Assembly (NCBI GenBank): GCA_003550325.1
Contig: QKWP01000442.1
Span: forward strand, 66,312-130,311
Length of the DNA stretch: 64,000 bases
DNA from: Gigaspora rosea
Taxonomy: Eukaryota > Glomeromycota > Glomeromycetes > Diversisporales > Gigasporaceae
Direction of reading: 5' to 3'
Below are positions 45,906-57,295 of the stretch, in pieces. The first letter of the stretch is position 1, and the number at the start of each line of letters is the position of its first letter. The notes below the pieces were generated by a model. That model did not search any database. It saw only the letters and a program-made list of their open reading frames with translations, and was not told the DNA's origin. The position numbers and the translations under genes are program-made.

Positions 45906-47999
45906 TCAGCAAATAGCTTGAATAATTGAAATCAATGCCATCTTATTTTGTGGCCATTGTATATAATGTAGATTTAACTCATCGTTTATGTTAGATGCAG
46001 TATTATTGAAAAATTTAAAAATAACTTCATTGGATGTGATCTTTAGTAGTCCTGAAATACATCTCTCAGTGTGGGATTGCTGATAAAGACTTGCGAAAGT
46101 TGGTCGTTCACATGGCCATTTTGGATAATTTTTATACTTTTTGGAATTGAGAACAGATTGCTTAGCAGTTCCAGAAACGATGCTATAATGGTAAGTAGAA
46201 TGAGGATAAAATTTGTGAAAAAAAAAAACTTTAAAATACAAAATAATTTGAAACCAACCAGTATTGTGAATAAAGTGTATATTGACGACATAATGAAAGA
46301 CTTTTTACTATATTACATGTTTCCAAATCATAATTACAAACACATATTTTTAATTGTTCATCATTGCCATCGGAAGCATGAAAATGGGTGCCAGTAACTA
46401 TTTTAATGTCAAGTGGATTGTATGGAAGAGAATCCTTGTCAAATTTTAGCGCACAGGTGACTAGGGGATAGTCTTCCTCATCGCACATCCTTAGAGTTTC
46501 TTGAAGTGTGTCACCTGGAATGTGTTTACTAAACTTTATTTCAAACTCTTCCCCTACATGATCAAAGTTACTGGGAATGCCAACAATAATCCATCTTATA
46601 GTTAAAGGATATGTATACGTTTTATTCTTTCCAAATTTTCTGAATCGATGAATGAGGAGGCTTGCTGATTGATCAGAAGCATACATTACTCTAACAGAAA
46701 ATGTCCCTTTCTTTTCACTTATTATTGTAGCATAAATTTGATAATTTTTAAGATTTTTTTTAAGATTTTTTGGTATGTCCAATTTATGTGTGCAAGGTTT
46801 TTGATTCGAAGTAAATCTGAAGTCCTTTCGATCTATTTTAGCATATAGGATTTTTTCACCAAAAGCTTGGAGGACCTTTTCACGAAGGTCACTTTCTAGA
46901 ACTTCAAAAATTGAAACAACCTCACGATATTCTATAATTCGCCATTTAGCATAGTCTTCCAAGGATTCCATCCATGCCTCGGTATTTGTGCGAGCCATAC
47001 TAGTATTTCCTCCAATATATACAGACTTTGTACCAGTTTCAGAGCTATTCGAGTCGGTTGTTTCATTTTCATCTTTTTTATATTGTAAATTTAACTCTGA
47101 ATTTAGTCCTGTTGTTTTTACATTAATACTACCGCCAATCTCTGACGTTTTTTCTTGTCATTTTCAACTGCATTATTTATGCTCGTTTGAATCATCCCTC
47201 CTAAAATTACTTCCTGCGCCCAAAATTCTCCAAACATCTCACAGATTTCTTTAAGTTTCTTAACAGGTTCAGAATCTTTTAAAGCATTTTCCACAGCTTC
47301 TTTAAATTTTGATGATGGTTCAACTTCTTTGCTTGTTAATTTTACCTTTGCACGTCCCTGTACCTTAATGTCATCTGTCGTAGAAGTTTCTCCATAATTC
47401 ATACTTTCTGTTATTTTTTTGTGTGATGCGTTAATACCAACAGATAACGGCGATTGAGGTAAGATAGTAAAAATTTTTGCATTAGCGGTTAAATTTTTTT
47501 TATTTACGACTTTATGTGTGGCATCTCGCGTGATATTTTTGTGTATACCAACATCAGATGAAAATAATTCGACTATATCATCATGTTTGATGAATTTAAA
47601 AGCTTCATGATGAGTTTGTACTAATCCATCTTTGGATACTTTAATTCCATATTTCAATTGACATTTTTCTATAATTTCTAATTCATTAGGACGTTTAAGA
47701 TCTCTTTTAATCTTTAAAAGATTTCCATCTTGAAGTATTTCATTCAATATATAATCATTTTCTCGATCTTGGCTTATGATGGCACCTAATCTATTGACAA
47801 AAAACATATTCTTATAAAAACATATACGTCCATATGGATTTTGTTTATAAAACTCTAACAATTGACTTCGAATTTTTGAAATTGGCCACTCTACATTTAG
47901 CTTTTCGCTATAATAATTAGAGTCATCATCTATTTTTATCGTTACATCTTTAACAGAGCTAGCTTGTTGAAATAAAGAAGGAAATGAAAAAACAGGCAT
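45906..47999 (-). pseudogene. MACPF-like protein, minus-strand copy, with frame break
   Basis: Starts at Met 47999. Residues 1-110 look like a beta-rich N-terminal domain (VTIKIDDDSNYYSEKL). MFGEFWAQEVILGG at residues 255-268 fits the FGTHY-x-LGG-type signature of membrane-attack-complex/perforin folds. The frame then changes in an A6 run at 47153-47148. A second open stretch carries SVYIGGNTSM and WMESLEDYAKW, also MACPF-like, down to about 46259. An intron at about 46258-46183 (GTTGGT donor, weak) would join the last part (46182-45906). Related proteins are common in this genus, with unknown roles. Divergent from its paralogue at 48212. A sequencing error could explain the break. Confidence 0.55.
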
Positions 48000-48211
48000 T
48001 CTGACTATGTGTGTGGACTAAAAAACATGAGTTAAACCTGCTCAAAAATCGGCCAATAAAGTATACGTATTGAGAATTTGTGTATTTATAATGGTAACAA
48101 TGTCAGTGTCACCTAAGCACAATGAAAGTTTGTGAAATCTATAATTCGACAATTTAACTCAATTATTAATCATAGTGTTTTTCGTCGTGGCATGATTTAA
48201 ATTAAATCATC
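48000..48211. promoter_or_regulatory. Shared promoter region of divergent MACPF-like genes
   Basis: 212 bases between the two start codons. AT-rich, with no repeat element inside. A common control region is inferred from the head-to-head arrangement; no specific box is claimed. Confidence 0.5.
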
Positions 48212-50906
48212 ATGAATGAGGAAGAGAAGGAACTCGTGAAATATTTAAAGTTAGACTGTGGGCTTCAATATCAGAATGGGAATTTTACTCATATAGAGCC
48301 ATTAGTTGAGAATGGTCAGATTAAAATTGAAGAATATAATGAAATTTGGTTTTATGAACCCATTGAAGAGAAACAAATATCTACTTGGAATACAATTTCC
48401 GAAAAAATTGAAATCTTAAGAAATCCACAACAGTGCTCCATAGATAATAAAACTTTAACAAGTCAGAAACAAGACTCTACGAATGATAAGGCATATATCA
48501 AACTGTTAATCCCCATATTCAAAGTTACATACATTGGAAATCCTCTAGATTCTTTTATATCTGACGTGAAAAAATCAGAAAAGACCGAGCTGCATCAATA
48601 CTTCCTTGCTGAGACTATTTTGGTTGGAGGTGGTTTAATTATAAAAAACGTATTCGACTTTAAAAATAAATTAGAACTTGACCCCTTAAAGGCACACATT
48701 ATTTGGACTATTGACGAAATACGTAGTGGGCGAAAACACAAAAAGCCGTTCAAGAAAACTTTGATTAATGACCTTTCTAAATTGTACGACTTGAATGATA
48801 ACCCGTTAAGTGATTTAAAACAATTGGTAAGAGTCTTAAGTTCATATTGTTTTCTAAAGATTTCATATATTAATATTATGATTTAGGACGATTATATAAG
48901 TCAAATATTTTCGTACAAAGAATTTTCTATGATTGCTTATGAAAAAGTGATTCCAGCATTTATGCGGCTTGATAAACAATTGAAAGAAGAATTTATGTCC
49001 CTTCATAAAATACCGAAAGAGATATCTTTTGAAGTTGTTGAGAGGCTCGTACCAGGAATTTCAGGTTTTCATCAAGAACAAAATTTAAAAGATTGTCTAA
49101 TGAAAAATATAACTATAAATTTTCTACACTGGATAAAGGAATATCATCTAGAATACGGTCTTTTGGTAACACCAAATGGATTGGTACATAGCAAAGAAAA
49201 AGTTATAGAGTTTTTATGTGAACCCAAATTTGATATTAGTGAACTAACATTATTGAGAATATATCACGTAAAGAATCAAATGGATTTACCACCATGGACG
49301 GATAAATCAGATGATAATGAAAAAGCTATCTCTCAAATTACGCCATTTATTTCAACGGTTTTTCAGGATTCAAATAAGTCAGTTGGCAATGAAAAAGCCA
49401 TCTCTCAAATTATGCCATTTATTTCAACGGATTCTCAGGATTCAAAAATAAAAGCTATTGCTTGTAACATCATCCAGGAACAGTTAAAGGTACAAATTAA
49501 TATAAATGAAAATGAAGTTAAAGTTTCAGATCAATTAAAAGATGATATCACGAAAGCATTAGGTAGCAACCAACCTTTTATAGCATTGACAAACGTTTTT
49601 AAAAAATATGGCTATTTGTTTTGTAAAAACTACACATTTGGGAATAGTTTAGAGTCAATTTCGTATTCTAGAAAGTCAACAGAAACAAAGCAAGAATTTA
49701 AAAGCTTTAAACGACCAGGATTACCAAAGGAGCAAACAGATTTGATAAAAGCATGGAAAGATTTTCAGACGAAGTTTAATGCAAAGTCATTTTCAGATGA
49801 TCATACTATTGTAAAGCCTGAGGAAATCGATATATGGTTAAATAGCAATAATTCAGAATATGCTGAGGCCTGGCATGTTGTGAATAGATCCAGGTTAATA
49901 ACAATATGGGAACTTCTCGATTCGAACATTCAGGAGCAAATTAGAAAATTATTTAACACGGAACAGATTTTGATGAGAGGAGAAGAGCTGATACCAGACC
50001 AAATAATAAGATACCATCGAATCAAGCTTGATCCGCCTCTACGAAGCAATAATTATCAAGTTATTGGATCAATTTTTTTCACAAGCAATCACGAAAAAAT
50101 GGATCAAATAGTCAAGTTTCAGCTGATGGATTGTGATGGTTTTTCCGCGATTATAGAAAAACCCAACATTGGGTGAGATGTAAAGCTATCATGCATGCAT
50201 TTTTGAACGCGTTAAACTTTTTTATACTTATTTATATATTTTTACTTTTTATTTTATTATTATTATTATTTTAGTGATTTTAAAATTTGTTGGATACTGA
50301 TTGGTAGTCCGTTAATTCTTGAAGATTTTGATAATCAATTCAATCATATAAAAGTATTAACTAATAGTATGAAGATCGATTTGAATAAATTGAGGTATAA
50401 CAATGCTCCAAAGGCGCCATTCAGAGTAGTCAGTAATAATCTTTAAAAAATATGACTTTTTTTTTTTTAGAGATTTGAAAGTCATTGAGATTGATATAAC
50501 GGGAAAAAACGAAGAATTTTCATCAAATTGTATTATTGCAACTTCCCTTAAATTTTCTACTATGAACTTTGAGCCTAATATTCAAGTGATTTTAAAATCT
50601 TGGTACTGTATTATATAGTATTATATAAACTCATAACAAATAAATAATCACCTTAATACTTTTATTAACATAATATATAATAAATCTAGGTCAAAGAAAA
50701 AAATCCAATTAGAAATTGTTGACCAATATCAATTATTACTACTTGAAGATGAGTCTGTACCAATTTCATGTAGTTTAGTATGGCATGCTATTTATGTAAT
50801 GCAGCAAGAAGTAGATCCGGATAATAAGTTACTTCAAATACCTTGGATGGATTTAGGCCATCATCTAAAACCAGTTATATATTCTCAATGTTTATTGCAT
50901 ACATAA
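48212..50906 (+). CDS. MACPF-like protein, plus-strand copy, five exons
   Basis: Exons 48212-48826, 48887-50172, 50275-50432, 50473-50602 and 50690-50906 keep frame and give about 801 residues; introns are 60, 102, 40 and 87 bases (the 40-base one is least sure). Two places resemble the MACPF signature: HQYFLAETILVGGGL at residues 128-142 and KYGYLFCKNYTFGNSL at 445-460. Overall order matches the minus-strand neighbour, so they are paralogues. A 24-residue stretch (EKAISQI.PFIST) is tandemly duplicated at about 350-390. No signal peptide or membrane segment is obvious. A kinase gene follows 130 bases downstream on the same strand. Confidence 0.65.
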
Positions 50907-51035
50907 TGAATTTTTTCTATGATATACGTTCTATGAAAATGTGAATGAACCTATATAATAAGTTTTTTATTTAATTATCATTTAAGTAACCAAAAATTTC
51001 ATTAACGTTAATGATTCGTTTATAAAGAACTCCAA

Positions 51036-52552
51036 ATGGAACTTCCTTGTAATCATAAATCTACAAGTTACAATTGGTGTAAAGAATGCAATGCCGAACG
51101 TTTTAGTCAATATTTTCAAAGTTGGTCTAGCGGTAACGGTATAGTTGATGATTTCATTAAAGAAACTCAACTTAATGCCGAATCTTATGAACAAGTATTA
51201 GAATGGATACCTTTTGAAAAATTTTATGACATTGAATTCTTTGCTGAGGGTGGATTTTCACGCGTATATTCGGCAATTTGGACAGAAGGTTATATATTGA
51301 ATTGGGATCAAAGTAAAAACCAATGGAAAAGATTTGAAGCAAGGGTGAAAGTAGCACTAAAAGTTTTAAACAACTCTCAAGAAATAAGTCAAGAGTATAT
51401 AAATGAAGTAATATTACTTGTTAATATATACTGAGTAATTTAATCATGTTTACAAATTATAACTAACTTTATTTTAAAGATAAGGAATCACCACAAAGTT
51501 AATGCTAGTAAAGGTGTTGTTAGGTGTTACGGAATATCTCGCTTCCCCGCCCGTACAAACGATTTAATACTTGTGATGAAGTTCGCACAAGATGGAAGTC
51601 TTCGAAAATATTTATATAAAAACTTTTCTAAATTAACTTGGAAGGACAAATGTTCTATTTTTAAACATATTGCAAGAGGATTGGTTGATATTCACAAGGC
51701 CAATCTTGTTCATCAAGATATTCATCCAGGAAACATTCTTTTTGAACCTGACTTTAACGCATCAGAACATAGAGTCAAATGCATAATAACAGATTTAGGA
51801 TTAAGCAAGCCTGCAAATTATATTCGAGAGAATAAACAAGTATTTGGCATCTTACCCTATATTGCTCCCGAAGTTTTATTAGGGCAAAATTATACGCCAA
51901 AATCAGATATATATGCATTTGGAATCGTTATATGTGAAGTAGTGTCAGGTAAAAATCCATCACATATTCTTAATAGATACCAATCTAATTACGAACGTCA
52001 ATTGGTAATATGCAATGGATTGCGACCCCGAATTCCAAAAAAAACACCTAAGTTATTAGCTGAATTGATAATCAAATGTTGGGATAAGTATCCTAACAAA
52101 CGACCAACTGCTGAAGAATTAGTTGGTGCCTTATCACGTGACGACACATTAGAATCTATGCAAATATCTAAAAACCTTGAAGAATTTTCATTCTTAGGTA
52201 TGGATGAAAATAAAATTGTTTATAAAGACCAATTGGTGTATACTATCACAAAATATGTTTAATGCCAAAACTGATATTTTAGATAATGACGAAATTTATG
52301 ATGCTTTAGATCATATGGAAATTGATAATACCGAAGTTGTTGCTTTAAGTATGAACAAGTGATTTAAATATTTAAAGTCCCTATATTTTAGATTATGTAT
52401 GTACAATTAAGTATAAATATAACTTTTGTTATTTTGTAGTTTCCCAACTTATCAAATTAGAGCTTATTGATGACTCGGGTAGCAAAAAGCATAAAGGGGA
52501 TAAGGATGACCTTGGAGACGAAACAATAATAATAAATGTCGCAGATTTTTAA
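51036..52552 (+). CDS. TKL-like protein kinase, four exons
   Basis: Exons 51036-51407, 51480-52197, 52283-52348 and 52440-52552 keep frame (introns 72, 85, 91 bases; GT-AG) and give 422 residues. Start MELPCNHKS with CxxC (WCKECNAERF) is typical of kinases expanded in Rhizophagus. The ATP loop reads FAEGGFSRVYSAIW (70-82) and the VAIK lysine is Lys109. The catalytic loop is HQDIHPGN (Asp204, Gln instead of Arg), the metal site DLG (Asp229), and APE at 253-255. The core residues needed for catalysis are present. The last two exons encode an acidic tail. Likely a cytosolic signalling Ser/Thr or Tyr-like kinase; substrate unknown. Confidence 0.85.
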
Positions 52553-53807
52553 AATGAAACTGGGGACCTCTCTTGCTCACCTTTAAAGCTTATAAAACCC
52601 ACATATACTCGTTTATTAATAACCCTAGCCCTAACCCTAAACCCTAACCCTAATGCTAAAAAAACCCCAAAAATGTCCCCTAAAAAATTTTAAAATTTTG
52701 CTTAAAAAATAGAAAAATTTCATTTTAATCCGATTTCATTTTAATCTGTCACAATAAATAATGTTAGACCTATCTAAATATATAGCCAAAGGGTCTACAT
52801 GAAAAAATTGAAAAAGCTTGCATTTAGAGAAAAAAAATCTACAACATGTGAGTTGAGACCAAACAAAACTATGCACCTAGAGAGGTTCCATAGACTATGC
52901 ATTTAGAGAGGTTGCATAATGAGGTCTGATTATAATAATTTGGAAAATTTTGAAGATTTATCAGAAACAAATCAAATGAAAAAGTGATGACAAAGATAAA
53001 GGCGACGACAAAATTGATAAATGCTGACAGTAACAACAACACTGATAAAGGTTTTTGAGAATAGATAGCAATAAGATAATATGGCAACAGTGCCACGGAG
53101 AGTTAACCTTTGAGTCAGAACAAGTCAATATTATTTTCCCATTTTACGGTCAAGCCAAAACCATGAATGTGAAAAAAAACCAGAGTTACAATGGTTAAAG
53201 GCGCAATTACATGATTTTTCCCCATAGTCATTAGTTTTTAATTTTATTCATATTTTTTGGGAGATATGACCCAGCTGCTCAGACTTTATATTTATATTCA
53301 TATTTATATTTATATTATATTTATATTCATATTCTATTCTAAATCATTTTTTAAGATATTTATTGTTCTGTATTATAACAGAATTACGTCATGCAACTTC
53401 CCAATAAAAATCAAAATCGGACAGGTAGAAATTACCAAATTATTTGACAATGTAAGAGTTCACCATTACCAAATATGTAAATTGGTTCATACTAATATAT
53501 ATCGAACATTATGTTAAATTTTATAGTTATCACATAATTTATAATTTAAATCATATTATTTAATTTATTTTTTGTTTATTTATATATATACAAAAAGTTT
53601 ATGGATTAATGTATGATTGAATTATGAAAAATGTCCATATATAAATTTTGAATTTATATAAACAAATTATTAAATGCCCATATAAAAAAAAAAAAAACTT
53701 TAATAATTACAGAATCTATTATGAATAAACATTTAAGTAAAACTTTGCAAGAAAAATAAGAAAAATGAAAAAAAATGTTTATAATCCTATTTAAAAAGAA
53801 AATGCAA
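52553..53807. other. Intergenic with telomere-like tract and simple repeats
   Basis: 52623-52653 reads as about five CCCTAA units (CCCTAGCCCTAACCCTAA then more). 53281-53340 is a TTTATATTCATA microsatellite. No gene is seen; short ORFs lack domains. Confidence 0.65.
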
Positions 53808-56140
53808 TTAATCTAATTCAAGACGATTATCTTCTTCATTTTGATCAATAGCCATTTCTATTTCATTTTCATTATCATAATTGCCTATATCATGATTTCT
53901 TCTTACAATGATATCCATACCATCAATTGTTGTCACATAAGCTGTTTCACCATTTCGTACACCACCATCTAATATAATTTATAAAAAGGTAAGAGTTAAT
54001 ATAACCTAAATAAAATTAACGATTATAGATTATAAAACTTTAATTAATATATCCTTACCTATTAAGAGTCTACTTAAAGGATTCAAAAGTTTATGTTTAA
54101 TCAATCGATTCAATGGACGAGCACCATAAACAGGGTCGTAACCATTTTCTGCTAACCATTCTTGAGCGCTATCATCTAGACTCAAAGTAATTCGTCGTTC
54201 TTGTAAACGATCGTTAAGTCCTTTTAATTGAACTTCAACAATTTTTTTGATATCTAAAAAAAATGAATTAAAATAATTTAAAATAATTTAGTATTTTAAG
54301 ATTATTAAAAAATTCTCGTAAAAATGAATAAATAAAAACATACGTTTACGTCCTAAAGGTGTAAAAATGATTATATCGTCCAAACGATTTAAAAATTCTG
54401 GTCTAAAATGCCTTTTAACATCACTCATGACTGCCTCTTTAACACTATCATTTATGTTATCTGTAGTTAAACCTTGAAGATGATAATATCCCAAATTACT
54501 TTATAGAAAAAAAAAAAGAAATTAATAAAATATTTAAATAGTGTATAAAAAAAAAAATAAATTATTATTTAATTTAATTGATTTATACCTTGTTAAAATA
54601 ATTACAGTATTACTAAAATCAACATGTCTGCCTTGACCATCAGTTAAACGACCATCATCCAACACTTGTAACAGAATATTAAGAACTTGAACATGAGCTT
54701 TTTCTACTTCATCAAATAATACTACACTATAAGGACGTCTTCGTACTGCTTCAGTAAGCTGGCCACCTTCATCGTGACCAACATATCCTGGAGGAGCACC
54801 AATAAGACGAGCAACTGAATGACTAAATAAATAAAACATTCCATGTTATTTAAGACAAAAAATGATATTTTGATTAAATATTAAATATTAATGATAATAA
54901 ATATATATATATATGTATATATACCTTTCCATAAATTCAGACATATCTATCCTTATAATATATTTTTCATCATCAAAAAGTTCTTGTGCAAGAGCTTTAC
55001 TAAGTTCAGTTTTACCAACACCAGTTGGACCAAGAAATAGAAAACTTCCAAGTGGTTGATTTTCACGAGCCAATCCAGCACGACTTCTTAATACAGCATC
55101 AGCTACAGCTTGTACAGCTTCATCTTGACCAACAACTCTTTTATGAAGAGAATCTGAAAGAGTAAGTAAACGTTCTGCTTGAGATTTAGATAATCTTGAA
55201 ACAGGTATACCAGTCCATCTAGATACAACATCAGTAATTTGTTCAGGACCAACAACTTCAGTTAAAAGGTTATTAGTATCATCTTGAGCTTTTTGAGTTT
55301 GTAAAGTAGCAATACGTTGTTCAACTTCAGGAATAGCATAATATCTAAGATCAGCAGCTTGATCTATATTACCACGCATTTCAGCATAATCAGCTTTAGT
55401 TTTTAATTCATCTAATTTTTGTTTAAGAGATCTAAGTTCATCAAGACGACTTTTATCATGATCATATTTTGCTTTTAAAGGTCTTAATTGTTCTTGAATA
55501 TCAGCCATTTCTTCTTTAACTTTTTTAAGACGTTGAAGACTAGGTTCATCTTTTTCTTTTGCTAAAGCAGCAGCTTCAACTTCTAATTGTAAATGACGAC
55601 GTTCTAATTGATCAATAATTTCAGGTCTAGAATCAAGTTGAACACGAGTATTTGCACAAGCTTCATCCATTAAATCAATAGCTTTATCAGGTAAAAAACG
55701 ATTTGTAATATATCTAGAAGATAATTGAGCAGCAGCAACAAGAGCAGAATCCATAATTTTAACACCATGATGAGTTTCATAACGATCTTTTAAACCACGT
55801 AGAATACTAATAGTATCAACAACAGAAGGTTCACCAACTAAAACTTGTTGAAATCTTCTTTCAAAAGCAGCATCTTTTTCAACATGTTTACGATATTCAT
55901 CTAAAGTAGTAGCACCAATACAACGCAATTCACCTCTAGCAAGCATAGGTTTAAGTAAATTTGCAGCATCCATTGAACCTTCAGCTTTACCAGCACCTAA
56001 TACTAAATGAATTTCATCAATAAATAAAATGATGCCATCACCAGATTCTTTTACTTCTTTTAAAACTGCTTTTAAACGTTCTTCAAATTCACCACGATAC
56101 TTTGCACCAGCTATAAAATATTGAGTTAGAATTGCAATGA

Positions 56141-56188
<48 letters not shown>

Positions 56189-57020
56189 TATTTACCAACT
56201 AAAGCACCCATATCCAAAGAGAAAAGTTTTGCATCTAATGATCGTGGAACATCTTTCCGTACAATTCGTTGAGCTAAACCTTCTACTATAGCAGTTTTAC
56301 CAACTCCAGGCTCTCCAATTAAAACAGGATTATTTTTTGTTCTTCTTGCAAGAACACGAATAACACGACGAATTTCATCATCTCTACCAATTACAGGATC
56401 GAGTTTACCATCTTTTGCTAAAGCAATTAAATCGACAGCATATTTACTTAAAGCTTCATAATTTTCATCACCACTTTTTGATTCTACTCTTCGATTTCTA
56501 TTATTAATATATCACGTGTAAGTGAAATATAAAAAAAAAATTTTGAATATAAAGAAAATTAGATGATATTTTTAACAACATACCCTCTAACTTGAGTAAT
56601 AGCTCTTTCTAAAGATTTTTTATCAACACCAGCATCTTTAAAAGATTGTAATGATTGAGAATCTTCAGTTAAAGCCAAAATTAAATGATCTTGAGAAATA
56701 TAACTATCTTTTTGACGTTGTTGAATTTCATGAGCAGTTCTTATAACTTTATTTGCTTGAGGACTTAAAGATATATCATTTGGAGCAGGATCTTGAGCTG
56801 GTAATCTAGCCAAAATTTTTTTAAAATTTCTTTCAGCTATTATAGAATCACCACCAGCTTTATTAATAATATTTTTCATTAATGATTCTCCATCTGTATC
56901 ATCAAATAATGCACATGCTAAATGAGCAGGAGTAACTTGTACATGCGCATAATCTCTTGCAGTTTGTAAAGCAGCAGCGATTACTTTTTCTGCTTTATCT
57001 GTAAAATTATAATTATTCAT
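53808..57020 (-). CDS. HSP104: Hsp104/ClpB protein disaggregase, seven exons
   Basis: Hexameric AAA+ ATPase that, with Hsp70/Hsp40, pulls proteins out of aggregates; cytosol and nucleus in fungi. Exons (minus): 57020-56584, 56497-56196, 56110-54925, 54822-54589, 54498-54344, 54253-54059, 53968-53808. All introns are GT-AG, 85-102 bases, frame kept: 889 residues against 908 in yeast. Clp N-domain 1-145; first Walker A GEPGVGKT (Lys213), Walker B LFIDE (Asp278-Glu279); coiled-coil middle domain about 405-530; second Walker A GPTGVGKT (Lys613), Walker B VLFDE. The end is acidic, with a final ELD tail like the DDLD of cytosolic Hsp104, and no mitochondrial presequence is seen, so it is not Hsp78. 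Confidence 0.96.
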
Positions 57021-57103
57021 CGTTTATATAATACTATAGATATGTATAATTATATATAATAATTTAATGTTAATAAATAATTTATCATAATAAATATTTG
57101 ATA

Positions 57104-57295
57104 CACTACGTGTATGTACACGGGTAGGGTACTAATTAATTTGATTTGCAAATCCGCGTAATATAAACCAGATTTAAGGTTAAGGTTAGGGTCAACTTTG
57201 GGATCGGAAGGGGGTTATAGTTTATAATAAAATTTTGCAATCTTTTTTGTTAGAACCCGAAGTTATCATATGTACCCGTGTTTATACATGTAGTG
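57104..57295. mobile_element. Tc1/mariner-like MITE upstream of HSP104
   Basis: CACTACGTGTATGTACACGG at the left pairs with CCGTGTTTATACATGTAGTG at the right, each flanked by TA. 192 bases, non-coding. It lies 84 bases before the HSP104 start codon, within the presumed promoter or 5' leader. Confidence 0.85.

Noticed and set aside
46071..46397. Plus-strand ORF of 108 codons
   Set aside because: It is antisense to the MACPF-like gene, whose minus-strand reading has family motifs; the plus reading has none.
52198..52262. Kinase gene ending at the TAA at 52260
   Set aside because: A GTATGG donor at 52198 and acceptor at 52282 keep frame into two further exons, and the intron size fits the others; the shorter end remains possible.
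54888..56198. Reading the HSP104 ORFs as separate genes
   Set aside because: All pieces join by GT-AG introns in frame into one Hsp104 of normal length; the YIYIYIY ends are intron sequence.
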